64,000 nucleotides of DNA, taken from contig CANJNI010000020.1 in NCBI GenBank assembly GCA_947475995.1, positions 1 to 64,000 of the forward strand, written 5' to 3'. The notes below the pieces were generated by a model. It was not told the origin of the DNA. It made no database searches and saw nothing but the letters and a program-made list of their open reading frames with translations. Of the stretch, positions 26,069 through 35,194 are shown in pieces. Made by a program: the position numbers and the translations under genes. Position 1 is the first letter of the stretch. Each line of letters starts with the position of its first letter. The stretch is from Beijerinckiaceae bacterium. GTDB taxonomy: Bacteria > Pseudomonadota > Alphaproteobacteria > Rhizobiales > Beijerinckiaceae.

Positions 26069-26406
26069 TGCCGCCGAACCCTTGAGAAGGGCGAATAGGT
26101 GCCTTCCTGATCGACGGATGAAACAGCATCGATCACCAGCGAAACAAGCTTGCGCGTTGCCTCGCGGTGCGCCGCCAAGAGACCGCAGTTCTCGCGCACA
26201 ACAGCCGCCAGTTGACCCAGCGCGGCAATCGACTCCTCGCCCTCTGGAACGATGCCCCCAACCACATGGCGTCGAAGCTCATTCTCGGCCAGAAGCTTTC
26301 GGCCGACGAGTTCGTCCGCAATGCGACCGGCGCGCAAGTTGTCGTTCTCCTGACGAAGCAGATCGATCATCCGCCCGGCCACAGCCTGCAAGCGGCGCTC
26401 GCTCAC
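26065..26406 (-). CDS. FlgN-like flagellar chaperone
   Basis: Small helical protein of 113 residues. Heptad-like leucine and isoleucine spacing in the first helix (MIDLLRQENDNLRAGRIADE) and the closing helices fit the FlgN family of export chaperones for the hook-associated proteins FlgK and FlgL. It overlaps both neighbours by four bases (ATGA). FlgK and FlgL are encoded upstream in the same operon, which supports the role. Sequence similarity alone is weak. Confidence 0.55.
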   Translation of the reverse strand: MSERRLQAVAGRMIDLLRQENDNLRAGRIADELVGRKLLAENELRRHVVGGIVPEGEESIAALGQLAAVVRENCGLLAAHREATRKLVSLVIDAVSSVDQEGTYSPFSRVRRQ

Positions 26407-26816
26407 CGAACAGCCCCTTCGTGATCGCCACCACTGAGTTCCGGCAAGCCCAGCAAACCCGGATTGCTTTTCGAGATGGCCTGCGCGAGTTGCTCGGACA
26501 TTTGCGAGCGCCAGACATCCCCGGCCATCCCGGTTCCGAACATCTTGTCGTCCGCCTTCGGCAACATGGTTTCGAGCATATCCTTCAGCAGCAAGGTCTG
26601 CAGCGCCACGCGTGGGTCAACGACTGCAGGCCCACCGGGTGGCGAACCGGCCGCGAGAAACTGCGAAACGGCCGCAGGATCTAACCCCGCGAGCGCCGAA
26701 GCGAACGTCCCGGACCGCCCGGATTCGGCTGCTCCCAATCGGGACAATGTCGCCTGCGCGGCGACCGGATCGGCCGCCCGCATGACTTCCAGAAGAATAT
26801 CCGTCTGCACCTGCAT
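26403..26816 (-). CDS. Flagellar rod-binding protein (FlgJ N-terminal domain type)
   Basis: Protein of 137 residues. The core LLLKDMLETMLPKADDKMFG followed by GDVWRSQMSEQLAQAIS is the rod-binding domain shared with the N-terminus of FlgJ. The muramidase domain of enterobacterial FlgJ is absent, as is usual in alphaproteobacteria (CheL-like). It would cap or anchor the growing rod in the periplasm. It lies 29 bases after the FliJ-like gene and overlaps the FlgN-like gene. Confidence 0.75.
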   Translation of the reverse strand: MQVQTDILLEVMRAADPVAAQATLSRLGAAESGRSGTFASALAGLDPAAVSQFLAAGSPPGGPAVVDPRVALQTLLLKDMLETMLPKADDKMFGTGMAGDVWRSQMSEQLAQAISKSNPGLLGLPELSGGDHEGAVR

Positions 26817-26845
26817 TTCGGTATCTGTAACGCCGGAGGCTTGCG

Positions 26846-27229
26846 TCAGGACTGCGGATGTCTGGTCCGCTGAATCAGTTCGAGCAGGTCTCGTAACTGC
26901 AGGTCACGCTGCTCTGACCGTGCGAGGCCATCGACACGTCGTTGCAGAATTTCCTGTTGTCTGTCGCGCTGCTTGATCGAGGTGCGATGCCTTTGTCCAT
27001 TCTGCTCCTCATCGGCTGCGCGTCGACGCAATCCGGCCGGGGAGAGCGCCATCATGCCCGATATGGTCGGGCCGCGCTCTGCGGCCAGTTCCTGCGCAAA
27101 CGCCCGCGCCTCGATCTCGCGCCGAAGTTTTTCGGTCGCCATAGCCGAACGGGCAAGCTCGGCCTTCTGCTTGCGGCTCAGCAGGTCCTGCAAGGCCATG
27201 ATGCGTTCGAGCGACTTTCTGTTTGTCAT
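26846..27229 (-). CDS. FliJ-like coiled-coil flagellar export protein
   Basis: Protein of 127 residues, almost wholly charged and helical (SLERIMALQDLLSRKQKAEL, then EQNGQRHRTSIKQRDRQQEI), as expected of the FliJ stalk that links the export ATPase to the FlhA gate. The start at 27227-27229 overlaps the fliR stop (ATGA). The same frame is open far into fliR, but that part is not coding. The call rests on size, coiled-coil character and its place directly after flhA and fliR. Confidence 0.55.
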   Translation of the reverse strand: MTNRKSLERIMALQDLLSRKQKAELARSAMATEKLRREIEARAFAQELAAERGPTISGMMALSPAGLRRRAADEEQNGQRHRTSIKQRDRQQEILQRRVDGLARSEQRDLQLRDLLELIQRTRHPQS

Positions 27230-27984
27230 CGCGCCGACATCGGCACAGCAAATTCGATGATTTCCAGCATGGACTCGAGCATTTGCGGACCAATCCATTG
27301 CATCATCAGAAGGGCGGAGCCGATCAGGATCGGTCCCGACATGAAGAAGATTTGAAGTTGCGGCATGATCTTGCCGGCGATGATCAGCATCATGTTCACA
27401 TAGGCAGCGACAATCAGGAAGGGACCGGACAACGCCAGTCCCCATCTGAATGCTTCTGACAGGCACTCGACCACATATGACGCTGCATTTGCGACATCGT
27501 CCATATTGCCGATCGAAACCGTCTTGTATGACCCGGCGAGGCTGCGGATCATCCCCAGATGAGCATCGCTGGAAATGACCGCCAGCGTCGCCATCAATGT
27601 GCATATGGTCGCAAAGGCCGGCGCGTGCGAATCCGAATCCAGCGCTATGCCGAGGTTTGCCGAGAGGCCGATCATGGTCGAGATGAACGCTCCGAATGAC
27701 TCGATGGCCGAGAGAACGAGCCGCCCCGAGAGGCCGAACATCAAGCCCACCAATACCTCGCCCGTCGCTGCCTGCATCAACTCGACATTGCTCAGGGCCA
27801 TCATGCCCGCCAGCCATTCCGGAATCGCGCGGCTGATCGCGACCGCAAGTACGAGGCTGATCAGGCCCCTGACGCTGCGTGGAATCTGCTGATGGCCGAA
27901 CCCTGGAAGCAACATGATGCATGGACCGACGCGGCAATACACGAGCGCTGATTCAATTACCGCACGAGTCATCTCGTCGGTCAC
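27226..27984 (-). CDS. fliR: Flagellar export gate protein FliR
   Basis: Integral membrane protein of 252 residues with about six hydrophobic segments (for example ALVYCRVGPCIMLLPGFGHQ, GLISLVLAVAISRAIPEWLA). It is part of the FliP-FliQ-FliR export channel. The start was set at GTG 27982-27984, which overlaps the flhA stop as GTGA; an ATG 33 bases further upstream would overlap flhA more deeply. Order flhA-fliR is the rhizobial one. Confidence 0.9.
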   Translation of the reverse strand: MTDEMTRAVIESALVYCRVGPCIMLLPGFGHQQIPRSVRGLISLVLAVAISRAIPEWLAGMMALSNVELMQAATGEVLVGLMFGLSGRLVLSAIESFGAFISTMIGLSANLGIALDSDSHAPAFATICTLMATLAVISSDAHLGMIRSLAGSYKTVSIGNMDDVANAASYVVECLSEAFRWGLALSGPFLIVAAYVNMMLIIAGKIMPQLQIFFMSGPILIGSALLMMQWIGPQMLESMLEIIEFAVPMSAR

Positions 27985-30041
27985 GCGATGGACCCGACGA
28001 CGTCGATTTCCTTGCACTTGGCGATTTCAAGATGCGACAGCACCGGAATGCCCGGATTGATCCGCGCGGTAAGCAACCGGACGAAGGGCCGCGCTTCCTG
28101 ACCCGCGACGATCACAAAGGGTGCGCCTGTGCCGATCTGCCGTTCAATGGCGGCCGCCGCCTGTTTTCCGAAAGACTCGATGGCCTGCGGCTCCAGTGCG
28201 AATTCGATGATTTCCCCCTTGCCGTCACGCTTCATGCACGCCGAAAACTTTTCATCCCAGACCGAGCCGAGCTTCAGGATGCGCAAAATTCCATCGGGCG
28301 AATTGTCGCCGCAAATCTGCGGCGCTATGCGCAGCCGAACCGCCTCCACGATGGGTTCGACCTTCTTCACAAAGCCCGCGACTTCCGCCACACCCTCGAG
28401 AACGAGCGAAAGATTGCGGATTGACACGCGCTCGCCGAGCAATCCCTTGCAGACATTCAGCAAGGTCGTCGCGCTGATCTGGCCGGGGCAGATTTCCTCA
28501 AAAAGCCGCCGGTATTCCTGATCCAGCCCATCCGTCAGCAGCCGCAGATCGCGATAGGAAAAGAGAACGCCGAGATTGTCACGCAATGTCTCTCCAAGAT
28601 GGGTCAACAGAACCGACTCGGGACTGATCGGATCAAACCCCTGCCGAGCAATCTCATCCGCAAGACCTTCGGCAAACGCCAGCGCCCTCGCTCCGAAAGC
28701 AGGCTCGCGCACTTCAACACCCTCGATGGTCGGGCGCGCGCCTGACCCGGTCACGACAAGAACCTGTCCAAGATCGAGGTTCGCCTTCCCCACAAGCGCC
28801 CCATGGATGAAGATCCGGTATTGACCGATCGGATAATCGTAATCCTCGCGAACGAGAATCTCCGGAATCACAAAACCGCAACTATGCGAAAGCGTCTTGC
28901 GCAGGCGCCCGACCCTTCGTGACAGATCGCTGCGCGGACCAAGAAAGCGGCTCGACAATTGCCGCCCCAGCGCAAGTTCGATCACGGGCGGCTTCTGCGG
29001 CACCTCCACGGGAGCCTGCACGGCGCCTTCCGGCGCAGCAAGCGCCAGTGGCGCAGCCGCGTTTGCCCGCGCCTGCGTGACATTACGCGCCGCCCACGCA
29101 GTCAGCGCGCCGATGAGCAGGAACGGAATGGCCGGCATGCCGGGCAGAAGCGCCATTGCGGCGATCATGCCGGCTGCAGCATTCAACGCGCGCGGATAGC
29201 TTCTGAGTTGCCCTAGCACGGCGACATCGGCCGATCCACGGGTCCCGCCCTTGGCGACCACCATGCCGGCTGCGAGTGAAACGATCAGCGCCGGAATCTG
29301 CGTTACCAGGCCATCGCCGATGGACAGCCGTGTGAACACTTCGATCGCCTGCCCAATCGACAGATTGTGGCGAAACACCCCGAGCAGAATGCCGCCGATC
29401 GAATTGACCCCGAGGATGATGATGCCGGCGATGGCGTCGCCGCGCACGAATTTGGAAGCGCCGTCCATGGCGCCGAAGAAAGAGATTTCCTCTTCCAGTT
29501 CGCGACGTCTTTGCTGGGCCTGTTGCTCGTTGATCAGTCCGGAAGAGAGGTCGGCGTCGATGGCCATCTGCTTGCCGGGAATGGAATCCAGCGTAAACCT
29601 TGCGCCGACTTCAGCAATCCGCGTCGCGCCTTTGGTGATGACGACGAAGTTGATAGTCATCACAATAACAAAAACAATAATTCCAATGACAAAATCCCCC
29701 CCCATCACCACCCGGGAAAAACCCGCGATGACATGTCCGGCCGCAAGTTCTCCTTGCGCGCCATGTGAGAGGATGAGCCGCGCAGATGCAATGTTCAGCC
29801 CCAGCCGCAAAATTGTAACGAGAAGAAGGATCGTCGGAAATGCAGAGAGGTCTGTTGGCTTTCCGATCCAGATCGCAACGGACAGGATCACGATAGATGC
29901 AGCGATCGAAAGCGAAAGACCGAAATCAATGACAAGGGCCGGAACCGGCAGGAACAGCAGACAAATGATGCCCGCGACCGCAACTGCAAAAGCCATATCT
30001 CCGCTGTTGCGGAGCGACCCTGTGAGTGCTTGTCCAACCAT
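27981..30041 (-). CDS. flhA: Flagellar export gate protein FlhA
   Basis: Protein of 686 residues, normal FlhA length. The N-terminal half has about eight membrane helices with the conserved cytoplasmic loop between helices (SARFTLDSIPGKQ-like GARFTLDSIPGKQMAIDADL, then SGLI ... FFGAMDGASKFVRGD). The C-terminal cytoplasmic domain docks chaperone-substrate complexes and forms a ring below the channel. It follows fliQ by 13 bases and overlaps fliR. Confidence 0.97.
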   Translation of the reverse strand: MVGQALTGSLRNSGDMAFAVAVAGIICLLFLPVPALVIDFGLSLSIAASIVILSVAIWIGKPTDLSAFPTILLLVTILRLGLNIASARLILSHGAQGELAAGHVIAGFSRVVMGGDFVIGIIVFVIVMTINFVVITKGATRIAEVGARFTLDSIPGKQMAIDADLSSGLINEQQAQQRRRELEEEISFFGAMDGASKFVRGDAIAGIIILGVNSIGGILLGVFRHNLSIGQAIEVFTRLSIGDGLVTQIPALIVSLAAGMVVAKGGTRGSADVAVLGQLRSYPRALNAAAGMIAAMALLPGMPAIPFLLIGALTAWAARNVTQARANAAAPLALAAPEGAVQAPVEVPQKPPVIELALGRQLSSRFLGPRSDLSRRVGRLRKTLSHSCGFVIPEILVREDYDYPIGQYRIFIHGALVGKANLDLGQVLVVTGSGARPTIEGVEVREPAFGARALAFAEGLADEIARQGFDPISPESVLLTHLGETLRDNLGVLFSYRDLRLLTDGLDQEYRRLFEEICPGQISATTLLNVCKGLLGERVSIRNLSLVLEGVAEVAGFVKKVEPIVEAVRLRIAPQICGDNSPDGILRILKLGSVWDEKFSACMKRDGKGEIIEFALEPQAIESFGKQAAAAIERQIGTGAPFVIVAGQEARPFVRLLTARINPGIPVLSHLEIAKCKEIDVVGSIA

Positions 30042-30054
30042 ACTGTTGATCGCT

Positions 30055-30327
30055 CTAACCGCTCATCCCGATTGCGGCGCGTTGAAACATGGCGCGCGCA
30101 AATCCTTCAAAGTGTTGCCACGACAGGGAACCCGCGAGAACAATGACTCCCGCAAGGGCGATCAGCTTGGCCACGACCGTCAACGTGGCTTCCTGAATTT
30201 GCGTCAGCGCTTGCAACACAGCCACGATCGTGCCGGCGCAAGCTGTCGTGGCGATTGCCGGCCCCCCCGTCAGCAATATGATCCAGAGAAATTCGCGAAT
30301 GAGGTCCGCTGCATCGGATTCGCTCAA
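30055..30327 (-). CDS. fliQ: Flagellar export channel protein FliQ
   Basis: Protein of 90 residues with two hydrophobic helices separated by the conserved polar turn (ALTQIQEATLTVVAKL). This is the usual FliQ size and pattern. The ATG overlaps the flgD stop by four bases. It assembles with FliP and FliR; fliP is not in the window. Confidence 0.93.
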   Translation of the reverse strand: MSESDAADLIREFLWIILLTGGPAIATTACAGTIVAVLQALTQIQEATLTVVAKLIALAGVIVLAGSLSWQHFEGFARAMFQRAAIGMSG

Positions 30328-30713
30328 GCTAAAATTTCCCTGACCTGCGAGAGGGGAGCTGATCCTCCATTTTGAAGCTGCAAGAAAACCGCTTGCCCCC
30401 TCAGTTCCGCCGCAGCAACGGACGTCGTGAGGCCGTCGGACAATCGTATCTGGCGACCCACCAGATTTGATGCCGACTGGACCGACGATGTCTGAAGAAT
30501 TTCATCGAGCTTTTCGTTCTGCGCCACCATCTGTTGCAGTGAAGAAACAGACGACATCTGCATCATGATGTCCTGCGAACTGTTCGGACTCAACGGATCC
30601 TGCTGCTTCATCTGTTCGAGCAAAAGCTTCAGGAATCCGTCGGAGCCGATGCTTGCGCCGGGCCCTTTCTCCACATTCGTGGCCTGCGCAATAGCCGATA
30701 CCGTTGCAACCAT
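30324..30713 (-). CDS. flgD: Hook-cap scaffolding protein FlgD, short form
   Basis: Protein of 129 residues that carries only the conserved N-terminal FlgD region (FLKLLLEQMKQQDPLSP, then SLQQMVAQNEKLDEIL and ASNLVGRQI). The Ig-like and tudor-like C-terminal domains of enterobacterial FlgD are missing, as in other rhizobial versions. It caps the hook during assembly. The start at 30711-30713 was preferred to an ATG at 30758 inside flbT because it leaves a 22-base spacing after flbT and gives the family N-terminus. Confidence 0.88.
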   Translation of the reverse strand: MVATVSAIAQATNVEKGPGASIGSDGFLKLLLEQMKQQDPLSPNSSQDIMMQMSSVSSLQQMVAQNEKLDEILQTSSVQSASNLVGRQIRLSDGLTTSVAAAELRGQAVFLQLQNGGSAPLSQVREILA

Positions 30714-30735
30714 GACCTGGAGACCTCTTTTGCAA

Positions 30736-31134
30736 TTATCGGGAAACGAGCTCGTCATCGATAGGAAAGAGACGCTTCAGGAGCTTCATCGCCTCAAAGG
30801 GCCGCCTTTCGGAGACCATGCGGTGAGACTCCTTGAGGCCGTCCCGGACCTCGCCACTTCGATAGACGCTGAACATGTCCGTGAGCATATTGTCGAAGAG
30901 AGCTTTCGCCCGGACGCTTCCCGCCTCATCGATCATAATGGTCTGGGCGACGAAATAGAGTTGCCTCAGCGGACTGGTGGCTTCTTCTTCCTGCATGAAG
31001 TGACTCTCAAGCAGGAACGTTGCATTGTTCATCAACTCAAGCCGAACCTTCCGGTCTGCTTTCAGGACCGCATTGTTGATGAAAATCCGCTCTCCGGCTT
31101 TCAGCGAGATATTCACTTCAGCGAAGTCCGTCAC
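30736..31134 (-). CDS. flbT: Flagellin synthesis repressor FlbT
   Basis: Protein of 132 residues with the FlbT pattern (LKAGERIFINNAVLKADRKV, then SPLRQLYFVAQTIMID and AMKLLKRLFPIDDEL). In Caulobacter FlbT binds flagellin mRNA leaders and couples flagellin translation to hook assembly; in other species it can activate. The 5' end overlaps flaF by 17 bases, so a slightly later start is possible. Confidence 0.95.
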   Translation of the reverse strand: MTDFAEVNISLKAGERIFINNAVLKADRKVRLELMNNATFLLESHFMQEEEATSPLRQLYFVAQTIMIDEAGSVRAKALFDNMLTDMFSVYRSGEVRDGLKESHRMVSERRPFEAMKLLKRLFPIDDELVSR

Positions 31135-31468
31135 GCACGGTCTGATTGATCTCGATCAGACCATCGAGCTGGCGCGTGTGACCCAGCCTGACTGCGCTCA
31201 CCTCGCGCGTGACCCATATGCCGATCGAGATCAGTCCCGCCCGTAATCGTTCGGGCAGTTCATTTGCGTCGTGCGCCAGATCGTCCAGCAGGAAGATCCA
31301 CAATTTCTCGACGAAGTAGAGAGCCTCTGCACATTGAGTGGAGTGCACTCCATGCGCGCTTGCAGTTCGCAGGAGTCCAAGCACATGATCGAACGCAGCG
31401 CCTTCCTGCCGACGCGATACCCGAAAGTCCTCGCGATTCGATTGAGAATAATCGGCTTTGTACATCAC
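31118..31468 (-). CDS. flaF: Flagellar biosynthesis regulator FlaF
   Basis: Protein of 116 residues with the FlaF signature (ECAALDHVL-like AAFDHVLGLLRTA, then LYFVEKLWIFLLDDLAHDAN and LPERLRAGLISIGIWVTREV). In alphaproteobacteria FlaF works with FlbT as a flagellin-dedicated chaperone and regulator. It sits between flgL and flbT, its normal place, seven bases after flgL. Confidence 0.95.
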   Translation of the reverse strand: MMYKADYSQSNREDFRVSRRQEGAAFDHVLGLLRTASAHGVHSTQCAEALYFVEKLWIFLLDDLAHDANELPERLRAGLISIGIWVTREVSAVRLGHTRQLDGLIEINQTVRDGLR

Positions 31469-31475
31469 ACCTCGC

Positions 31476-32423
31476 TTACAGGAATCGCGCCAGCGTGAGC
31501 TGCTGGCTCTTGCTGATCACGCGGTACGAGGCGTCGAGCTGATTCGAGATCTGGTTGATAGACCCTGCAACGGAATAGAGGTCGGCATTCTCCATTCCAC
31601 CAATCTTCTGTTCGAGCGTGGACAGCCGGACACTCAGAAACTGCTCCGAACTCGACGTTTCCTGCAAGGCGCGACCGATATCCGCCTGGCGATCCAGCAG
31701 CCCCTGAAGATCCTCGCCCATATGCGCTGCAAGCTTTACGCTGACGCGACCGAACTGCACCTCGGATAATTCGCTCTGCGCTAAAACCCGCATGACATCG
31801 GCCGCCGCCATCGGACGGGCAAAGCTGGCCTCGTGCGCATAAGGACGATCCAAATATCTTTTCGGCTTCTGCACGCCTGAAGCTTTCAGATTGGCGAGTT
31901 TCGCCGTCGTGTCTTGCGCGAAGAGGACAAGTTCATCATCCGTCAAGCTTGCGGCACGCGGATCATCCAATCCGAAGCCGAAGCGAGCGTCAAAGGACGA
32001 ACGGATTTCCAGGTCCACATTTGTGGTTGGTTCACCGGGTTTGACAGCAAATACCGGAACGCCCTGGAATGTGACAGCCAATACATTGCTCATGCGCGCC
32101 GAGATGCGGGTGGTCAAATCGGCGGCGCCTTTCTTGCCGAGGAGTCCAGCAGCCAGACCGTTCCTGAGTTCTTCGAACCCGGCCCGGAATTCGGTCATGG
32201 AGTTTTCGGTCACCTGCATACGCCCTGCCGTAACGCGCGCGGACAGAAGCCTCCCTTCCACGTCGCTCCGGTCGCGGTGAAGGGTTTCGAGCAGAGCCGC
32301 AGGCATTTGCGAACGATCCGCCCTCTTGCCGGAAGCCGCCTCGCGCTGAAGCTCATCCAGTTTACGCCGCATGGCGCCTTGCAAGAGATCGAGCACTGCA
32401 CTCTGGGTATTGCCGATAGTCAT
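31476..32423 (-). CDS. flgL: Hook-filament junction protein FlgL (HAP3)
   Basis: Protein of 315 residues. Flagellin-like helical ends are seen at the N-terminus (LQGAMRRKLDELQREAASGK) and C-terminus (SINQISNQLDASYRVISKSQ), with a variable middle. It joins the hook to the filament together with FlgK. Its ATG overlaps the flgK stop by one base (TGATG). Confidence 0.9.
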   Translation of the reverse strand: MTIGNTQSAVLDLLQGAMRRKLDELQREAASGKRADRSQMPAALLETLHRDRSDVEGRLLSARVTAGRMQVTENSMTEFRAGFEELRNGLAAGLLGKKGAADLTTRISARMSNVLAVTFQGVPVFAVKPGEPTTNVDLEIRSSFDARFGFGLDDPRAASLTDDELVLFAQDTTAKLANLKASGVQKPKRYLDRPYAHEASFARPMAAADVMRVLAQSELSEVQFGRVSVKLAAHMGEDLQGLLDRQADIGRALQETSSSEQFLSVRLSTLEQKIGGMENADLYSVAGSINQISNQLDASYRVISKSQQLTLARFL

Positions 32424-33862
32424 CAGTCCAACATCCGAATGAGATCCTGCAGCAGGGAATCCGTCGTCGCGAGCAACTTCGCGGACGCCTGATAGGAGTG
32501 TTCGATCGACAGCATCTGCTCCATCTGGCGATCGAGATCTACTCCGACACTGCTCCGGAGCGCGTCCGTCAACGATGCTGTCTGGAACGCGTCTCGTTGC
32601 AAGTCGGCAGATGCCTGCGTCCCGGCGGTTCGGAGATTGGCCGAGAATGCAGCCGTCACTTGATCAATCCCCGGACCGCCGCCGGACGAAAGTGAAAACC
32701 TGTTCAGCAGTTCATGGAGGCGATCATGAAATGACGGATCTCCGGACAGATTGGAAACATAGTCCGTGCCGCTGGCTGCGATTCCACCATCCCGAAGCCC
32801 GAAGGAATTTCCGTCCAATGCGGGGTCCGCCCGCGGGTTCAGCCGGATGGCTGCTGCGAGACCGCGCGTCGCACCTTCGGGAATCACAGCGTCGGATGAG
32901 GCAACGAAGAGCCCCGGCCGTTTCATTCCAGGCGGCGCCGACGTTCGGCTGCTTTCGGAAAAAGCCTCGATGAGGTTGTTCGCGGCATCGTCGATCTTGG
33001 TCTGGAACATCGCGAGTTCGTCGTCGCGCCATGCCGCCAGACCTGCAAGTCGGCCGGAGCCAAGACGCATGGTCGATATTGCCGACGTCGCATCCACACC
33101 GTCCACGAAAATGGCGGCCCCATCGGTGGAGGGGAGGAAGGTTTCCCGCGCTGTGAAGGTCAGAAAGTGCGCTTCACGGTCGAGCAGCACCGCTCCATTG
33201 TCGGCAATCAGGCCAATCGTCCTGTCGGGTCGTTGCAGGATGCGAATCCCGATCTCGCCCGATAGTTCATCGAGGATTTGATCCCGCGCATCCTGCAGAT
33301 CTGCGGATCCCCCTGACTGTGCGCTGACAATCGATGCGTTGATGTTCGCCAGTCGCTCCAGCCTTTCGTTGACCCCGCGAACGGCATCCTGAATTTCACG
33401 GTCTGCAACGCGGCGCGCTTCGACGATAGCGCTCGAGACTTCGTTGAATGTTTTTGCGAGACCTCGCGCAGCCTCGACAGCCTCGGTTGCAAAGGCCGGT
33501 TGCGCGGGATCCTCAGCAAAAGCCTGCAGCGATGTTTTGAGCCTCGCAGTCGCAGCTTCAAGGACGCCCGGCGTTTGGCCAGAATTCACGGCGGCATCGA
33601 GCAAATCAACCTTCGTGCTCAAGACCTCCTGCCTGGCTTTGTCAGCGAGCGCTGTACGCAAACCGTTTCGCAACTGGTCGTTGATGGCCCGCGCAATGAC
33701 CGGGCGCGTATCGCGCGCAATCTCGGCGGCGCCCATCGCGATGCTGCGGCGCGCATAGCCTGGCTGATCCGCGCCGGCGATATTTCGAGCGATCATGCCT
33801 GACTGGAGCGCCGCGCGCGTCAGCGATTGTCCGGCCGTGGCGAGTGTAGCAGAGAGCGTCAT
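32423..33862 (-). CDS. flgK: Hook-associated protein FlgK (HAP1)
   Basis: Protein of 479 residues. The N-terminus has the axial-protein motif (GMIARNIAGADQPGYARRSI) and the C-terminus the matching helix (QMEQMLSIEHSYQASAKLLA). It forms the first junction ring on the hook. It follows flgE after 19 bases. Confidence 0.94.
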   Translation of the reverse strand: MTLSATLATAGQSLTRAALQSGMIARNIAGADQPGYARRSIAMGAAEIARDTRPVIARAINDQLRNGLRTALADKARQEVLSTKVDLLDAAVNSGQTPGVLEAATARLKTSLQAFAEDPAQPAFATEAVEAARGLAKTFNEVSSAIVEARRVADREIQDAVRGVNERLERLANINASIVSAQSGGSADLQDARDQILDELSGEIGIRILQRPDRTIGLIADNGAVLLDREAHFLTFTARETFLPSTDGAAIFVDGVDATSAISTMRLGSGRLAGLAAWRDDELAMFQTKIDDAANNLIEAFSESSRTSAPPGMKRPGLFVASSDAVIPEGATRGLAAAIRLNPRADPALDGNSFGLRDGGIAASGTDYVSNLSGDPSFHDRLHELLNRFSLSSGGGPGIDQVTAAFSANLRTAGTQASADLQRDAFQTASLTDALRSSVGVDLDRQMEQMLSIEHSYQASAKLLATTDSLLQDLIRMLD

Positions 33863-33881
33863 GGGCGTTGGACCATCTGCT

Positions 33882-35129
33882 TCAAACCTTCAGATTGCTG
33901 ATGATCTCGAGGAGATCCGAGCCGGCCTGGAAAACTTTGGAATTGATCGTGTAGCTTCGCTGTGCCTGAATCATGTTGGTTAGTTCGCCTGCGAGGTCCA
34001 CCGTCGAGCTTTCGAGCGAGGACCCGATGATCTTGCCGAACGATCCTTCGCCGGCGGCGGAAAGCATGATGTTTCCTGATTGTTCCGACGCGACAAATGC
34101 ATTCCCTTCGGTGGCGAGCAGACCGTTGGGATTGACGACGCCTGCCAATGGAATTCGGTAGGCCGCAATGCGGGTTCCATCCTGGAAGATGTTGGACAGA
34201 AGACCGTCCGGACCGATCTCGATGTGATCGAAGGCCACGGGCGCGTGTCCATCGGTGTTCAGTGTGGAAACCGAATAGTCTGCCGCCAGTTGCGTCAGGC
34301 TGCCGAGATCGAGCGAAAATGGTTTGCCGCCCGGAATATCGAAGGCGAGACTGGACGGCGAGTCACTCGAAAGGGCGCCCGTGGCGGGATCGAAATCGAC
34401 TGTCGCTGTCGCCACAGGACCGGCGCTGTAAGGAAATCCGCCGGACTCTGCAACGAACGCAGAGACCTCCCACGCATCAGGCCCGGTCTTCGTGAAATAG
34501 ATGTCATATGGCCGTCGGGCGCCGAGATTGTCGTAAGCCGTAATGGATGTTTTGGCAGTGAAGGCTGCATCGGCGGCGTTGACGGAAGGAAGTTGGCCGG
34601 CTGCAATGGAGGTCGATTCTGCGGGCACGTTCGCCGCAATCTTTCCGCCTGTGGAAGCCTGTGCGGCCAGCGACTGCTGGTTGAACTTGACGGCGGTCGA
34701 GCGCTGCAGATCCGCGCTTGTAACGGGGCCGTCGCGGCCATCGGTGGGGATTCCCATCAACCTGTAGCCGGCGACATTTTCGAGAAACCCGTCTGCGGTC
34801 GGCCGAAAGGAGCCGGCGCGCGTCAACACCGGTGAGGAGCCGCCTTGTGTGACAAGAAAGAAGCCGGAGCCGTTGATAGCCAGATCCGTCGGATTGCTGG
34901 TTGTCTGCAGCGCACCCTGTTCGCTGATGGACGCACGATAATTGGTGGCGACGCTGCCGCCCGCATAGGCCGATGTTGCGCTCTGGCCCAGCACCGTTTC
35001 AAACTCGGTAGACGTCCGCTTGTAGCCGGTCGTGCCCGAGTTCGAGATGTTGTCCGCAATGGAACCGATCCGGTTCGATTGCGCCGCCATGCCGGCAATG
35101 CTGGAATTGAGGACGCCGTAAAGGCTCAT
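33882..35129 (-). CDS. flgE: Flagellar hook protein FlgE
   Basis: Protein of 415 residues. The N-terminal rod/hook motif is IADNISNSGTTGYKRTSTEF, a FlgE D2-like central region follows (TSITAYDNLGARRPYDIYFT), and the C-terminal helix is LTNMIQAQRSYTINSKVFQA. AGGAG precedes the ATG. It is the first structural gene after the regulator rem, 58 bases downstream of it. Confidence 0.96.
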   Translation of the reverse strand: MSLYGVLNSSIAGMAAQSNRIGSIADNISNSGTTGYKRTSTEFETVLGQSATSAYAGGSVATNYRASISEQGALQTTSNPTDLAINGSGFFLVTQGGSSPVLTRAGSFRPTADGFLENVAGYRLMGIPTDGRDGPVTSADLQRSTAVKFNQQSLAAQASTGGKIAANVPAESTSIAAGQLPSVNAADAAFTAKTSITAYDNLGARRPYDIYFTKTGPDAWEVSAFVAESGGFPYSAGPVATATVDFDPATGALSSDSPSSLAFDIPGGKPFSLDLGSLTQLAADYSVSTLNTDGHAPVAFDHIEIGPDGLLSNIFQDGTRIAAYRIPLAGVVNPNGLLATEGNAFVASEQSGNIMLSAAGEGSFGKIIGSSLESSTVDLAGELTNMIQAQRSYTINSKVFQAGSDLLEIISNLKV

Positions 35130-35176
35130 CGGGAAACTCCTGATCTGTGCGGATCAAAGCGCGATGCGCTTGCGCG

Positions 35177-35194
35177 GACCTGACGGGTCAGGTC
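35177..35194. promoter_or_regulatory. 8-bp perfect inverted repeat at the rem stop codon
   Basis: GACCTGAC-GG-GTCAGGTC spans the last codons of rem and the start of the gap before flgE. It may be a protein-binding site or a transcript hairpin that tunes rem against flgE expression. No T-run follows, so it is not a standard terminator. Function is unknown. Confidence 0.35.
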
